Assembly (NCBI RefSeq): GCF_000224145.3
Contig: NW_004190425.2
Location: 348,070-412,069, forward strand
Length of the DNA stretch: 64,000 bases
Origin: Ciona intestinalis
Taxonomy: Eukaryota > Chordata > Ascidiacea > Phlebobranchia > Cionidae
Direction: 5' to 3'
Shown here in pieces: positions 37,232 to 52,200 of the stretch. The notes under the pieces were generated by a model that worked only from the letters and a program-made list of their open reading frames with translations, was not told the origin of the DNA and ran no database searches. A program made the translations under genes and the position numbers. Numbering within the stretch: the first letter of the stretch is position 1; the number at the start of each line of letters is the position of its first letter.

Positions 37232-40200
37232 ACATAATAAAAAGGTTAAGGTTTCCCCACCATCTGATGTTCGCTCGTGGTAGTGTGTTCAAGTTTGCCT
37301 TTTTTATTATTATTACGGTACCTTTCTGAACCTCATAACAAAAAATGAAATAACAGATTAAAACCCTTTTTTTTCTACTTCTGCAACAGGTTGTCCAAGT
37401 GATTGTCATTGTTTTATGAAAAACAGGTAAATTTATTAGTATTTAGTAGTTAGATAGTAAATAAAACACAGGACATGTAACATGTCAACACTTTTTCTTA
37501 ACTTAAGTTAATTCGAGAAGTCTTAGCTACACAATACCTCTTTTTAAATTTATTTCATAAGATTACAGTGTGTCATGGGGCATACTTTAACAGCCCATGG
37601 TCTATTTCTATATATTTTCTTCAGACAATTGTAACCATTCCTAGTACTTATACTAATGTGTATGAATGATTTTGTTTTTTCTCACCAGTACCCAGGCTTT
37701 ACCACCTGAGCAGCTGATGAATTATTCCAATGCATTAAAGCAGGTTTGATGATTAGAAATATCTTTGTTTGTCAATGTTTTTTACACTTTAAAGGTTCCG
37801 AAACCTATACAAAAATTAGTTGCATTAGTTTAAAACCATTAAAAATATGATCTGGTTGTAATTTTTTACAAGTTATTAAAAATATGGTCTTAATTTGTAA
37901 CAGTAAAATGATATTACTTTTATTAATTCTTTTTTATTTGAACCCGCTTAAGTGTTGACACTATTTTTTTCCACCTATTCTTGCATAGTAATATTAGCAT
38001 ATCCAACAATTTTCACCCAAAACAGCACCATAATATTGATCTACTGATTTCGTCAATATAAGAGAAGTAGTAAAATGTATAGCTTGTTTTGCAGAGGGTT
38101 AAAAACAATATTACTGACACTGTGACGCATACAGTAATATCCAATAGCATATTTCGTTCGTTTAGGTTTGTCATGTTCTTGATCAAGTTAGTTTTGCTGA
38201 GTCGCTCTACTCATCGTCTGTGTGTCTTTCCATTGACCATCCAAAATATAAAAGTGAAAGTTTCTCGCAAAAGGTGAGATTTTAGACAACAATTCGTGTT
38301 ATAATTAATGCATTCTGTATCCATATTATTCATTTCATACCCCAATATGGTTTATTTATAGATTTTTACATGTGTAAAAATAGAAGTTAAATTCCAATAT
38401 AAACAGAACATACCTATGACATGACTTTCATTCCCAACTTTTCATTTTAAAATGTTAAAACCATATTCTCTCCTCTTTAAAGTCGACTTCCCTGTTGTAC
38501 CTGTCGTGTCTTACCCACAGTTTTGTTTTAATAGAAGTTAAACTTAATAATAACTAAACTTAAAAAGCTTGTTTGTCTGCCTGGTGTAGCAACCACGCTT
38601 ATTTTCTTCTAATTAAACGTAAATAGGTTTTTAACTGTAAACGTGTTTTAACAACTTTTGTTTTGTCACTTTTTCTTGTCTTTTTGTTTAAAATATTTCT
38701 AAAACTTGTTATCGTAATTGAAGAGACAAACAAAGTTATCATATATTAATATTTTCATCAGTGAATTTAAAATAAGTAGAAAAATAAGTAGAAAATGCTC
38801 CATGTTAAATCCACTTTAACGTCTACAGAGAGATGTTTTATGTACTTGGTTCAATACTTTCATTGAAATGAAATCTAGTTTTATTTCCATGATGGAGTTT
38901 CTTGACCTTCTCCAATATAACGAATGGTATGTTGTTAGTTGTTTCCTTGTTCTTATTATATGTTGTTTTATTATTCTTTTAGTGTTGTTGATAACAAAAC
39001 ATAAAACTGTTCAGGTCAAAAAATACCTAAGCATGAAATAGCTGTGGTAAAGATATATACATTAGCATAAAATTGCTCTTTTAATAAGTCATTGTATGCA
39101 TTAAAAACTTTACCATGCCAAAATAGTTTGTGTTCTTACATCATAAAATAGGATTTTAATTCAAAAAAGTCGAAACCAATTTTTAAGGGCACTTTTTTAA
39201 TTTGTTTAAATACCGTTTTAAATATTAATTAACCGTACAGTTATTTGTTTTAATATTTTTCTAATTTCTTTTCAGGTTGGAAACCTTATTGGAAATCCCT
39301 GATATTTGTGAAGGTTTATCTTTGTCAGTTAAACCACATTCACCATTCAGTGGTATGGAGGAGATAACACACATTTCGTGTTGCCATATATCTGATGCTA
39401 TTGCCACGGTAAATAAATATATATTCCTATTTCAAAATAAGATTAGAAATTGTTTTATGTATAATTTCAATGGTATTGGAAAATATCTTTTAAAATTTGC
39501 AATAAAACTATTTCGTATGGGAATTTTGCCATAGGATAAAACTGATTGTTTATGCAGCTATGTTAGGCTCAGTCAAAAGAATTAAATATGTATATATTTT
39601 CAATTATAAATTCGACACATTGTCACAGTGCCAGGTTGTTTACTTATTAGTTTAGAGTAATGGTTTTTAATGTTTTTTCAAAGGCTGTTTTGTTTTTTGA
39701 AAGTTTTGCTCTGCTTTTTTTCTTATTTTAACTATATTTCCCAAGTTTTATTTTCATAATAAAAACCTGTTTTACAGACCATGGACACTTTGTTGAGAAA
39801 ATTCAATGTCAAAACTATTTTGTCTATTTTGTTGAAAAAACATTTTACTCCACTGATGAGAGCATTCTATTTAATTATTCAAACAAAAATCAACCAAAAA
39901 TATAATGCAGGTAACCATGTTTCATATATACTATGAATGATAAATGCCTTTGGACTTTTGCTATACCTGGCCAATTCTATTATACTTTAATGAACAAATG
40001 TAACTTGCTGTATCCTTGACAGTCGTTAAAACATGGGCATTTTCTTTCATACACCTCGTGCCAGCTTACGAGTTCCCACTTATGTAATTTTGTGATGGTA
40101 TTTTTCCTAACCTCCAAATCATTAGTAACCACTGGGTTGGCATACATTTAAGGTTATTGACCATAATATTTAACTAAATACTTTATTTGTAAGCTTATAA

Positions 40201-43200
40201 TAGCAATATAACATTTACATTTCTATCTACAGATAGAAGTAAACAACAGCAAGGAGATTTTTCCAATCCATCTGTGTAAGTCATTGTCACTTTTGTGTGT
40301 CATTTATTGTTAGTATATAAAATATAATGTTGGGATAATGGGCCAACGATAGCCGAATTCTTACATCCCTTGGTGTGCCTTTGCGTCTGACTTCACTCAT
40401 ATGTGCCTTTGCGTCTGACTTCACTCTTCACTCATAAAACAGAATTGTCATTGTTGTTTAGTTAAAGGCAGAGTTATGTTTTTGAATTACATTAAAGTTT
40501 TATTAGTAAAGTATTGTTTATTTTAAAATATATTGGTGTCATTCCCTTTTATTTTCAATTCTGCTATTATATTATGTAACTGTAATGTTATGTATAATAA
40601 CCCTATAATTTAAGCCTAATCCATCAAAGGTAAAAACCTTTGTCATTTTTACAGTGATGCACAGTCCGTCATTTTACTGATCAAGGAAACATTACCAAAC
40701 TTACAATTGAATGAAATATCTCTTCAATATACTGAACCTGCAGTGTATGAAAGATTCAACCTGCCTTACCTTGACCCACTGTATATTCTCATGAATGATG
40801 TCATGTTTGCTGTCATGTCACGTTGTTTAACAGCGAGACTTGAACAGGTGGCATCTTGTCAACAAAACTGTGGATCTTCAACAAGTATTCTTACAACTCA
40901 ACAAGTTGTGTTTGAATGCAAAGAAGTAAGTTTTTTAATATTTTTTTTAACCAGCTATGCCAAATTCGTGGTCTGGATTTTCCATTCAAGATATAGTGGG
41001 GTGTCAGAAGATGGGATACCTTTTTATTCTATTTTCTTATCCCATCTGGTAGTAAACAAAAAACATTTAATGAAATACAAATCTGTATCCTCACATTTCC
41101 CATATACCGTTGTTAATTGTTTAAAACACGATCAGGATGTTTGGATATTATGTGCTAGAGGTGTCCCATCTTCCCCCACAATAGTATACATGTGGACATA
41201 GTGCTGTGGTGTAAGATGGGATACCGTTTGCATCAAAATCCTGTATTTCCTGTTTTAAACAATTGAGAACACTCTTTAAGACACATTCTTTGCAAACATT
41301 CTTTGTCTACAACCAAAAGGGGACAAGAAATGAGATTCAAAACATGTCCCATCTTTCCTCAACCTACTATGTGTATGGGTGGCCCAGTTTCTGGGTAGTG
41401 GGTTAATAGACTCTGGCCTAAAAAATAAATGTTTAAATTTTGCTAGTTGTTTAAAAAAGAATGTTTTTTTTGTTTTTATGATAGTTGTTAAAAATATAAT
41501 GTTTTTGTTTTTTGTTTTTTACTAGTTGTTAAAACTTAGTGTTTTCGTTAATTACTTTGTGATTAAAGTATGAACTTCTCCAGGTAATTCAATGTTGTTT
41601 GCTTTCCCTTGAAGTTCATTGTTTATTTTTGAAACCATTCAATGGGGAAAATGAAAATCAAAAGGTTTTTATTTAAATATTTAAAGCATTTGGAATATTT
41701 TATGCTCGCAATGTATTAATTGAAGTATAAAACTTACTTTTTCTTGTAGTAAAATACTAACTGTGTATAAAAAATGATATAATTACTGTGTTTTACTAAT
41801 TTATTTCAAATTTTCTTTGCTTTTTAAAAGCATTCAGATCAAATTCAATTTAGGCGTAACCCGCTGTATTATATTTTCAAACATATAAAGGCCAACTAGG
41901 TACAACTTTTCAAGTGCAATTCTTAACATAGCGCCAAATTTCTAGGCAAACGTAGTTTGCTTTCGGAATAATCTTCTTAAAATATTTGGAACGTATCTTG
42001 ATTTTGTGAAGTTATGGGTTGTGGGGCAACTTACTGGACTCCCCCACGCACCAAGAGGAATCATGGAAATACTTGAAACTGAATGGAAACTTGCTCAGAA
42101 GGTAAAATTTGTATATATATTATAAAATGTGAAAACGCAGTGTTTTCCATAGCATATGAATTGCTAGGTGAACAATATTGCTGTAATTCTCAATTGACTT
42201 GCCTTAACTTTGCAATATTGCCTCCTCACTATCAGGCTGCGCACCAGAGGTCAAAAACAAAATGTAAAAAAGTAAAATCATAGAAATCTTGGGTTTTAAT
42301 TGCTTGAAGCAATTGCTCTTAAGTGTCATGCCCAAGGACACATACACCCACCATGCTAGCAGCGATGAACCTTGAATCGATAACGTCTTGATTATGGGCG
42401 CGCTAACTACTGTATGAAGAATTTTAAAACATTTTTTATATGCAAATGTAAACCTCATTATTTCCAATTACTTGTTATAACTTTTGAAATAATTTAGCAA
42501 TTACCCAAACTTTTTTTTAAATATTTCACCACATTTTGTGTTCAAAATATTTCTCTTTGCAGATCTCAGTTAAGATTGACATTGAATGTTTCATTACATG
42601 CGCATGTAAATGCACAGAAATATGTAAAGATGTTTTCATTTCAACGCAAAACTTCTTGACATCAGCTGCCGTGGCCATCATTGTTACGCGCTCTGAAACC
42701 CCATCCAGTGGTTAGTGTTTGTTTATTGGAACAAAGTTGTTTTTTAGACTGTAATTTTTGTCATACATTTTATTTATCGCAGGGCATAATATATTTTTTT
42801 TGGAGTTTATTATTCTGCCACTAATAAAAAAAAGTTCTTTAAAAATGAAAATATTTAGTTTATCATAAAACCATTGGGGAAGTATATGTCTTTGGTCAAG
42901 ACACTTGACAGCAATTGTTTCAACCCAGTACTCCAGTAGGCTAGTCTTTTATGATTTGTCCCAATTTTAAGCCATACATTATAAAAGCAATAAAAACATC
43001 ACAGACGTGGTAGCTCGTCAGTACGTACGTGGTAAAACATAAAAATGTTATGTTTGTGGTGATTCATAAGTGGGCACGAGATGTGTGAAACAGACACCAG
43101 TGTTATATTGACTGTTTTTGCCCTGTCATACTTGGATAAAGTCACATTTATTCATTCAATCACATCTTGTTTCCAATTCTAGTAAACTTATTTTAATTCA

Positions 43201-46200
43201 GATAAATTTTCTAAAAATTTTATATTCGTGGTGATTCATAAGCGGGCACGAGATGTGTGAAACAGACACCAGTGTTATATTGACTGTTTTTGCCCTGTCA
43301 TACTTGGATAAAGTCACATTTATTCATTCAATCACATCTTGTTTCCAATTCCAGTAAACTTATTTTAATTCAGATGAATTTTCTCCGAATGAATTCTTTC
43401 AACCCACCAACCACCATCTTCAACACAGCAATTCTTATCCAACTTCACCCAAGGTGTATATTTTTATATTTATTTTACCTTTATATAATATTTACTTTTA
43501 ATGATTATAAGGCAACTTTTATGTTTAAATTGAAACTGTTTCTTTATTCCTAGATTGTTTATGTCAATTTGTTTTTTTTTTATTCATGAAACATATCGTA
43601 GGTTTGAAGAAGATGGTCCATTTTTTCATCTTCTTTTAATGTCACATTAAGTAATAAAGAAAGAATATTCAAGAATATATAATTAAAGCCCATGACCCAA
43701 AAATCGTTCTAAATTGTTAAAAACACAATAAAAAAATACTTGGCAGGAAGAACAGCATATTATTTGCGAAAAGTGTTTTTCTTACCCCACAGTTCTACAT
43801 CTCGTAATATTATAAACACTTAGACTCCCTTTTATACAATATTCCTTGTCCGCTAGGTGTAGCGACCACAATTATTATTTTCCAATTAAATGGGAATATT
43901 TTTTTTTTCTAACTGTAAGCGTGTTTTAACAACTGTTGTTTTGTTGCTGTATCCTGTTTTTTGTTTAAAATATTTTATAAATCTTAGCTAATCGCTACTA
44001 TAATTAAAGAGACAAATCAAGTTATTATTATTATATAATTATTATGTTACTATGACATCATAAAGGCGGGGTTTCTTTGGTTTCATCGGCAAAGATCGGA
44101 AAGTCGTCATCTTGCTAATCGACATTCAATCATACGAGATGGAGATTCCTCCATAGAACAAGCAAAGAATTGTTTCCTTCCAATTAATTATAACAAGCAA
44201 GATAGCTTGGAGATGAACAACACAGAATCAACAAGGAGATATTTGTATGAGTTAAGCAGGTATGCGAGTCGTGACAAGTGGTTAGCGCGCCTGCCTATAT
44301 CCCAGAGGTAATGGGTTCAAGGCTTGTTGCTGCTACCATTGTGGGCGTATGTGTCCTTGGGGCACTTGACGGGAATTTCCTCAACTCAGTGGTCACTAAT
44401 GGGTTGTCTAAATTATTAGACACATTAAAAAATGAAAAAGTATCCAAAAAATAATCACCCATCAAGTAACATACATGGTAATTCGTATTATAAGGACTAT
44501 CTTTTTCATGTTAAGATAAGATAAGGTAAGTTACGTTTATTCATTCATGTTGCTTCAGGCGTGTAATGGAATATATTAGACACTTACAAATATTGAGATG
44601 CCAAGAGTATTACTAATCAAGATATTGTTAAAGTATTTTTTTGGATGGCTTAAGAAATTTAACTAATTTCGCTAAATAAAAGCTTTTTAACTTTATGTCT
44701 CTCAGACTTATTACATACTGTGTACTAAAACATAACACAAGTGTCTGTTTCATTCACCTTGCACCTGCTTAACATTTCTGTTAGCAATATTACTTTAATG
44801 TTAACCTGCAACCAATAATATTTTTTTTCAATGTAAACTTCTAAAACACGCAGAGCAATTCGTGATTTATTTGATGAAGCTCGAGAACGAACAATGAAAG
44901 CCGTCACTTTCGCGAAATCTCTTCGAAAAGATCTTGAACCCTGTATTGAATTCAATTATGTCAGTTTCGATGTCAAGTGCAAACATGGACATAGTAGAGT
45001 GTGGGTTTTTTTTACTTTTTTTACTTTTGTACATTTGTTCTCGTTTCATTTGTCGTCTTAAATTGCTGTTTTAGACTTTATTTGCAAACCTCTGATTCAA
45101 TGGCTTATCCAGGTTGTCTTTATTAGGTGAATGACACTTAAAAGCACAAATGCTGATTTAGTTAAGTAGGGGAAAAAAAGACAGGGCTATATTCAAAAAC
45201 AACGCCATATGGCTGGCAGCAACAGTATAATTGTTCTTATTATGTTTGATTTATTATGTCTTATTATGTTTGTCCATTTGTTGAATATTACCATTAATAA
45301 AACTTACGTAGATCAAAATAATTGCGTGGAATCATGTGTGCAGAGTTCAGCAAGTTTATTTTTAAATACACATGAATTTTTAATACCTAATCTAAAATAT
45401 GTTTTTATACAGATATTGTAGTAAATGTGGTCTTCTGAGTAAATTAAAAGCAAATCGTTATATTTTGGTGGAGTTCAAATTATCTGATGATGTTACCACA
45501 AGTTTGTCCAGGTAAGAACAACACTTAATTGCATATCATAATTATACAACATGTCTGACTGTGATATGTCACAAATTTTGGTCTCTAGTCGCATAAAAAG
45601 AATCAAATAAGCTGTCCCGGTGTTGGGGTTTTGGGACAAATCTGGCCTACATCCCAGGTCCTTAACAAGGACCCCACCCACAAAAATATAATAGAATATC
45701 ATAAATAAAAAATGGTGAAAATTAGTTTTTTTAAAAAAGTCATTAAAATAATTGAATTGATTTAAAGAATTTGTACTTTATATTTGTTATCTCTTAGTTG
45801 TTGTATGGCTCTAATGCTCTTCAATGTTTCTGAATGCAGTTCTGTCTCCCCTTTGTATTTTACAGTTTTAAATTACACTAAAAGTACTGTTGTGCTGTTA
45901 TTACAAGAATAATAGCAATTTCTAAAAGAATAATACGAATGAGGCTGTTTTGGTCTTCATCTCAATTTTCCTAGAGTTTAAACAATCACCTACAAAGTTA
46001 AAAATATAAACGTGGTAAGCTGGCACAAGGTGTATAAAACAGAACACCCGTGTTATAACAACTGTCGTTTTCCGGCCACACGAGAATAAAGAAGTTTCTT
46101 TTAGTTACATAAATTCGAATACACGTCTGGTAATTCTTCAAACATCATCTGATAATATTTTATCAGTTCCTCCTCTTCCTTTCATCCTCATCATCACTGG

Positions 46201-49200
46201 ATCTTCATATCTCAAGATCTCATTGATGCGGATCAAACAGATGATGTTAAGATGAAACTCTTGCATCGTTTTGGTTAGTTACCCAATATTTCTAATTAAT
46301 AATAATATAGTAATAACTTCATTTATTTCTTCAATTACGGTAGCAAAGACATAAAAACAGTTGTAAACATGCTTACAGTTAAAAACATATTTACATTTGA
46401 TTGAAAGAAAATAAACGAATTATAAGACGCACAGTCATTTTTTCCAAGGATTTTAAAATGGAAGGGCCTCATATTTTGCCTAGTCATGAAATTTTCATTA
46501 AAAAAAAAAACAGTAAAAACTTTAAAAGAATAGGTTAAGTTTGGAAAAAAATGAAAAATGCAGTTTAAAATCCCTATGTTTGACCGGTTAGACTTTATTT
46601 GTACTAATTCACACCAAAAACACATCGAATTACCAAACATAGTTTTGTTTATATTATTTTTACAAACTAGTTTCGTCATGTTCCACTGCACAGCAAAATA
46701 ATCCAGTGGAAACACTGGGAAATTCGAAAAAGACCAGTGATGCCATTTTGTTTCTGCGAGTGGTAAATAGTCTTTTTAACATTCATTGATATTTATTTAC
46801 AACATAAATTAGGCTGCATTATATTTACTACTTTTACCAGTTCTAATACATTTTTTAAAAAAGTCCCTTTAACTTAATGAAATGCTTTAAAAATAAAATG
46901 AAGTTTTGGTTTCATATACATTTACCTGGTAGATCATTTATATATATTTTCATTATATTCTGTATGTAAAATGTTATATTATCTCATTGTTAAGTTGTCA
47001 CATATGGAGCATCAACAAACAAAGAAATCACGGCCAGCAAATGTTGCACAAAGGTATTTTTAGTTAAAAAATTTTAGAAACTAAACTAACATTTTAATTC
47101 TAGTTGCAAACAATTTAAACACAAATTGTAGCTTTTTGCTTGACTATCTGAATTAACTTTTCTTGTTCTGGTCTATTGTATATTTTCTAAAAATTCAGCA
47201 CGGTTGCGGCCAAGTACGAAATGGTTAAAAATGCTAATCAATTTGTAACATAAATTTATAACAAAATTGTAAAATTAGTAGGGTAATAAATATAGGTGTG
47301 AATAACTATTACTGTGGCAGTTAAACCATATAAGAAGCAACAAGCAAATAATCACAGTTGGTTGCAAAGAAAACATTTCATTGTTATTTCTAGATGGACA
47401 GGTGAAGTACTCACGATCACAGAAGACGATCTGACATCATTTAATCACGACGTGATCAAACTCATGAACCTTCATATGAAGTTAGAACACGATTTCACAG
47501 CTGTGTCAAAACATGGAATGAATCTGGGACAAAAAAGAAGTGAACTTTTGAAGCTGTTCGGACCATATGTAACTGTGAGTAACATAGCTGTTGTCTAAAT
47601 AACGAATTTCCAAACTAGGGTAAGAAACTTTAGGGGTCGCAGAAAGTATACTAATTTTACACAAAGTACCACTTGAATGAATGTGAATGAATGAATGTAT
47701 GAATGTAACTAACTTTATCCTCGCGTGGCCGGTAAACGAACAGTCGTTATAACACGGGTTTAACACCTCGTACCAGCTTACGAGTTACCATGTATGTTAC
47801 TTTGTTGGTGATTATTTTGGGGGATTTTTTATGTATGGCTGATAATTTGGACAACCCATTAGTGACCACTGGGTTGGAGCAATTGTCGTTAAGTGTCTTG
47901 CTCAAGGACACATACGCCCACAATGGTAGCAACGTTGAGCCTCAAACCCATTACCTCTGGGTTACAGGCAGGCCTATGCTACTTATAACCACTATGCTAC
48001 TTATATTGTACTATAAAAGTATACTTATTTTACATAAATACTACTTATATTATACTATAAATTGTAAAGGGCAGCAAGCTAATTTAAAAGTAATTGTAAG
48101 CAAATTAGTCTTTACTGTAGAGTGCGGTACTACAGCGTTGCATGCCATTGTAATTAGTTGTTGAGATAAGTCTATTTATCAATGCCATATTATTGATATT
48201 TTGGTACAAACAATTTTTAAGTTGTTTCATACTTTGTTCGAAATTTAGAAATGTTTGCACCTTTGTGCAGTGCTTTTTTAACATTTAATTTAGCACATCT
48301 TGTGTACAGGAAGTTATAACTAGGTTTTTCACCAGATGGTGGTAGCACAGAGCAGCATCGTCATAGAAATCAAAGAATCATTAAAAGAACTTCACATTGC
48401 AGTTTTATCATTATGTGATATTGTGTTACAACAAGTCAATGAGGTTGGTACTAAGAAATAAGGTGGAAACCGGTACATGTCTTGTGTCAAGTGTGGTACA
48501 ATCACATTCTAAACATTTTTAAAACAATAACAACAATTTTTTTAATTAATAATAAATATTACTAAGTACAGTGTTTTCTGAATCACTGTGCTGTGAAAGT
48601 AAAATTTCATTAACTATTAATAATATTAATTGAAGTTTCACGTGTAAATCAAAAATCTGTTTTTCTTTTGTAAATTTGGCATAAAAGCTTAATAAAGTTC
48701 AACTATTGTTGTGATATTGTGAAAAAACTATAATTTTCTTGATTTCATCAATAAATTCCAATTTTCTTGGTATTATAATAGGCCACAATGTGCGTGGTGT
48801 CATAATATTATTAAATAAACAACAAGCTTCATGCATTCTATAGATGAGTCGTCATCTTCAATATGAAGTGAATGAAGAAGCCGGTTTCACTCGCGATGAG
48901 GAACCGCAGTTGTTCGCTGAGATAAATCAAGTCGTGCAGAAGAATTTTTACTTTGGATTTGAATGCATGAGAGAAGCAGTGAGAATATTTTCAGGTAGCT
49001 GGATATTTTTTATTTATATTAATAACTTTTTTTTCTTTTTTCTTCAATTACTTTAGCCAAGATTTCAAAATTTTATTGAAACCAAAAGACAGGAGATAGC
49101 GACAAAACAATAGTTGGTAAAACTCGCTTACAGTTAAAAACATATTTACAGTTGAAAGAAAATGAGTGTGGCTCACTACACCTAGATCTAATTTCATTTT

Positions 49201-52200
49201 AATTTAAAAAATATAGCGATATATATAACTCCTAATTAATGTTTTACTAAATGTAGAATATATAAATTTTAACCAGTCTGTTGTTTTTCCCCAAATTTTG
49301 TTGTTGTTTTTTTTTTATGTTTTATATAATATGCTTAGTGTTTTAATTGGAAGACTTTTTTCCTTCAATAACAGATAAAAAGTACTTTTCAAAATACCAA
49401 TTGTGTCTTTGTGTGTATTCCCTTCTACTGAGGAATACTTTCCCATTATGTTAACAATTTGTTTTAAGGAAAACTGCGACACAAAATGGAACTTCTTCAT
49501 TTAAAATATTTAAAAACTTGGATGGATTACGTCATGGAGTTTATTCCGAGAGGAAAAGGAAAGAAACCAAAATGGGCAGCTTGTGTAAGTAGGTGCACTG
49601 GAGTTATAAAAACACTTTACAGGTTGTGTCTTTACGCACATTTTTATTTCTATTAGAAGACTAACTTGAAAATAATTAAATGTAAATGTAAATGGCTTGT
49701 TTGTCTGCAAGGTGTAGTGATCACGCTTATTTTCTTTAACTCAATGTAAATATTTTTTAACTGTAAGTGTGTTTTAACAACTGTAGTTTTGTTGCTATAT
49801 CCTATCTTTTCGTTTTAAATATTTTTATCCTATATATTTTTTTGGTAAAGTTAAGGATCATGAGAAAGCACAATTTTAATGTCACAAAGTGTAAAAAAAA
49901 CTCTTAATTTATTTTGTATTTTTAAAACGAGTTTATTTTGTAAAATTTTTAAAAGTGGTAATTTTATATCATTTTTGACAAAATATGTGATCGATTTTAC
50001 GGAATTTACTGACTTGCATGTGATCGATTTTACAAAAATCATACTAACTTGCATGTGATAGATTTTACAGAGATTTATGTGATCGATTTTACGGAAATTA
50101 CTAACACAACTTGCATGCATTTTTAAACCCAAGTAATGACTTTCACTTTGATGTTACAGGGATTGAATTCACTTGTTAGTTTAAGCATGGAGGTAATCAA
50201 GAGTTTACCAGATGATGAATACAACAAACTTAACGAGCTCATCTCGAAATTCCTGGACCATCTCATTGGAACAAGGAATTCTCATGAAGTGAATCAGGTT
50301 TTGATACAATGTATACAAAAATACATATCTAGAATTATACCTCGATTACAACATATAAAATTATTTTTCTGGTATTGTTTTTCAGTTAAGTACATATGTT
50401 TTTTAATCAAAACTATTTTTTTTTATGATTAAAACTCGTGTTAAAAATCAAGAATCCCATACTTATTTGGATGTTTAATTTTTCTTTTTTTATACCCAAA
50501 ACCCTTTCGAATTGTCGTCCACTAAATAATCCTTTGTCTTGCACCCGGGCAAAGCGGTTAGCGTGCCTATAACCCAGAAGTAATGGGTTCAAGGCTTGTC
50601 ACCGCTATTATTGTAGGCGTACGTTTTTTGGGCAAGACACTTAACAGCAATTGCTCCAACCCAGTGGTCACTAATGGGTTGTCCGAATTATTAGCCATAC
50701 ATAAAAAATTAATAAAATTCCACAAAAAATAATCACCAACAAAGTAACATACTTGGTAAGCTGGCCAATGTGTATGAAACAGAACACCTGTATTAAACAA
50801 CTGTCGTTTTCTAGCTATGCGAGGATAAAGTAAGTTACATTAATTCATTCAAACCCCTCCACACAGCCACCGAACCCCACCTTCCCCAACACACAAGAAG
50901 TTCCAATGTTTCGATCCTTTAGTTCAAATTCATCAAAAGAAGAAAACTTCGGTAAGTCAATATTCTGCATTGGTTTTATTGAAAGACCCTTTTTTTAATA
51001 AAAGTAAAATACGATTAATCAATGTCAGTCAAATTTATTTTTTAACAGTGTTTAAATTTTTGTTTTTACGTTGTTTAAATTTAACATTTTTTATTTAAAT
51101 ATCAAATTATTTATTTTACATATATCATTCTTACGTGTGCATGTGCTGTATTTTTTTAAATTATAATTGTACTGATAACATTAACTACGACATTATGACA
51201 TCACTATGCCTGAACCCAGTGGTCACTAATGGGTTATTTATATTGTCAGCCATACATTAAAGCATTCACCTACAAAGTTACCCTCGCAGTATTTACTCAA
51301 GTGATATTTTTATTTAATCTTTTAAATAGATTCCAACCAATCGAACAACGTTGATTGTTACGTCACAAACAACATTCAAGTATCACAATTACCATTGGAT
51401 CAAATAAACATCACAATATCGGAGATGGAAGCTAGAAGAGATGATAAAAGAATGGAAAAAGGCATCATTGGTATTCAGCCCGTCTTTTCTACTAAAACAT
51501 TTTTTAAATCTTCGCTACCGTAATCAAAGAGACAAATAACTTTACTAGTAGTATTACATTTTATTAATTATTAATATTGGCAGATTTTACGCTGTTATAT
51601 AGGGCAGGATACTTCTTGTGGAGAGAAAAATGGCCAAATTTGCAGTTTGTCCACTTTTGCATACTGCATATATTGTAAACATTAAACTAACATGCTACCA
51701 CCATGCATAAAATGCCACAAAAGTAAATAGCCTAAATTGGACAAAAAATAGAAAACAAAAACATTTACAGCGAGTTAAATCTGTAATTACCAACTACTGT
51801 TGCTTGCCCACACAGTAATACAAATTACCCTGAATCAAATTTATGTATAATTGAATGTAAATATGTTTTTAACTGTAAGCATGTTTTAATAACTGTTGTT
51901 TTGTCACTACATTCTATCTTTTCCCTTATAATATTTTTAAATCTTCGCTGCCATAATCCTTAGACAAGTAATGTTATTATTATTTTTTACAGGCCGTGTG
52001 ATTGACACCCCAAATTCAATGCCAGTAATTCAACTTGGTATACGAACTGTTAGTTTTCGGTGGCAACGTGGTACAAAGATTGGAGAAGGGACATTTGGAA
52101 GAGTTTATACTTGTGTTAACATGGATAATGGAAAGTTGCTTGCCATGAAAGAGGTTGTGTATAGTGTACATTTTTTTATTCTATGTGGGTGAAGTCCCGC

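Larger units (their letters stand above)
36356..51470 (+). other. MAP3K4 exons 1-26: N-terminal regulatory region
   Basis: Exons: 36356-36529, 36942-37074, 37390-37426, 37689-37743, 38166-38273, 38829-38926, 39276-39408, 39778-39910, 40233-40275, 40655-40925, 41946-42101, 42563-42710, 43374-43453, 44066-44259, 44854-45000, 45413-45511, 46167-46273, 46707-46762, 46995-47053, 47394-47574, 48336-48443, 48844-48994, 49469-49584, 50160-50297, 50867-50951, 51330-51470. Family landmarks in order: [39 protein letters not shown] with KDLE after it, [16 protein letters not shown], then [10 protein letters not shown]. The exons at 43374, 46707 and 46995 are small; they were placed because they restore the frame and, at 46707, fit the family alignment (SDAILFL). 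Residues 630-642 hold C, H, H, C, C in a possible zinc-binding spacing. Confidence 0.85.

Noticed and set aside
42563..44259. Direct splice from the MAP3K4 exon ending 42710 to the exon at 44066
   Set aside because: The phases clash and give an early stop; inserting the 80 bp exon at 43374-43453 restores the frame with good splice sites.
46335..46715. 126-codon open frame on the minus strand
   Set aside because: Antisense to a MAP3K4 intron, partly across a reversed family C repeat and next to the small exon at 46707; no family resemblance.
48336..48994. Possible starts of a second gene at the ATG codons opening the exons at 48336 and 48844
   Set aside because: Both ATGs are internal methionines at exon starts; the sequence continues the MAP3K4 family alignment in phase.
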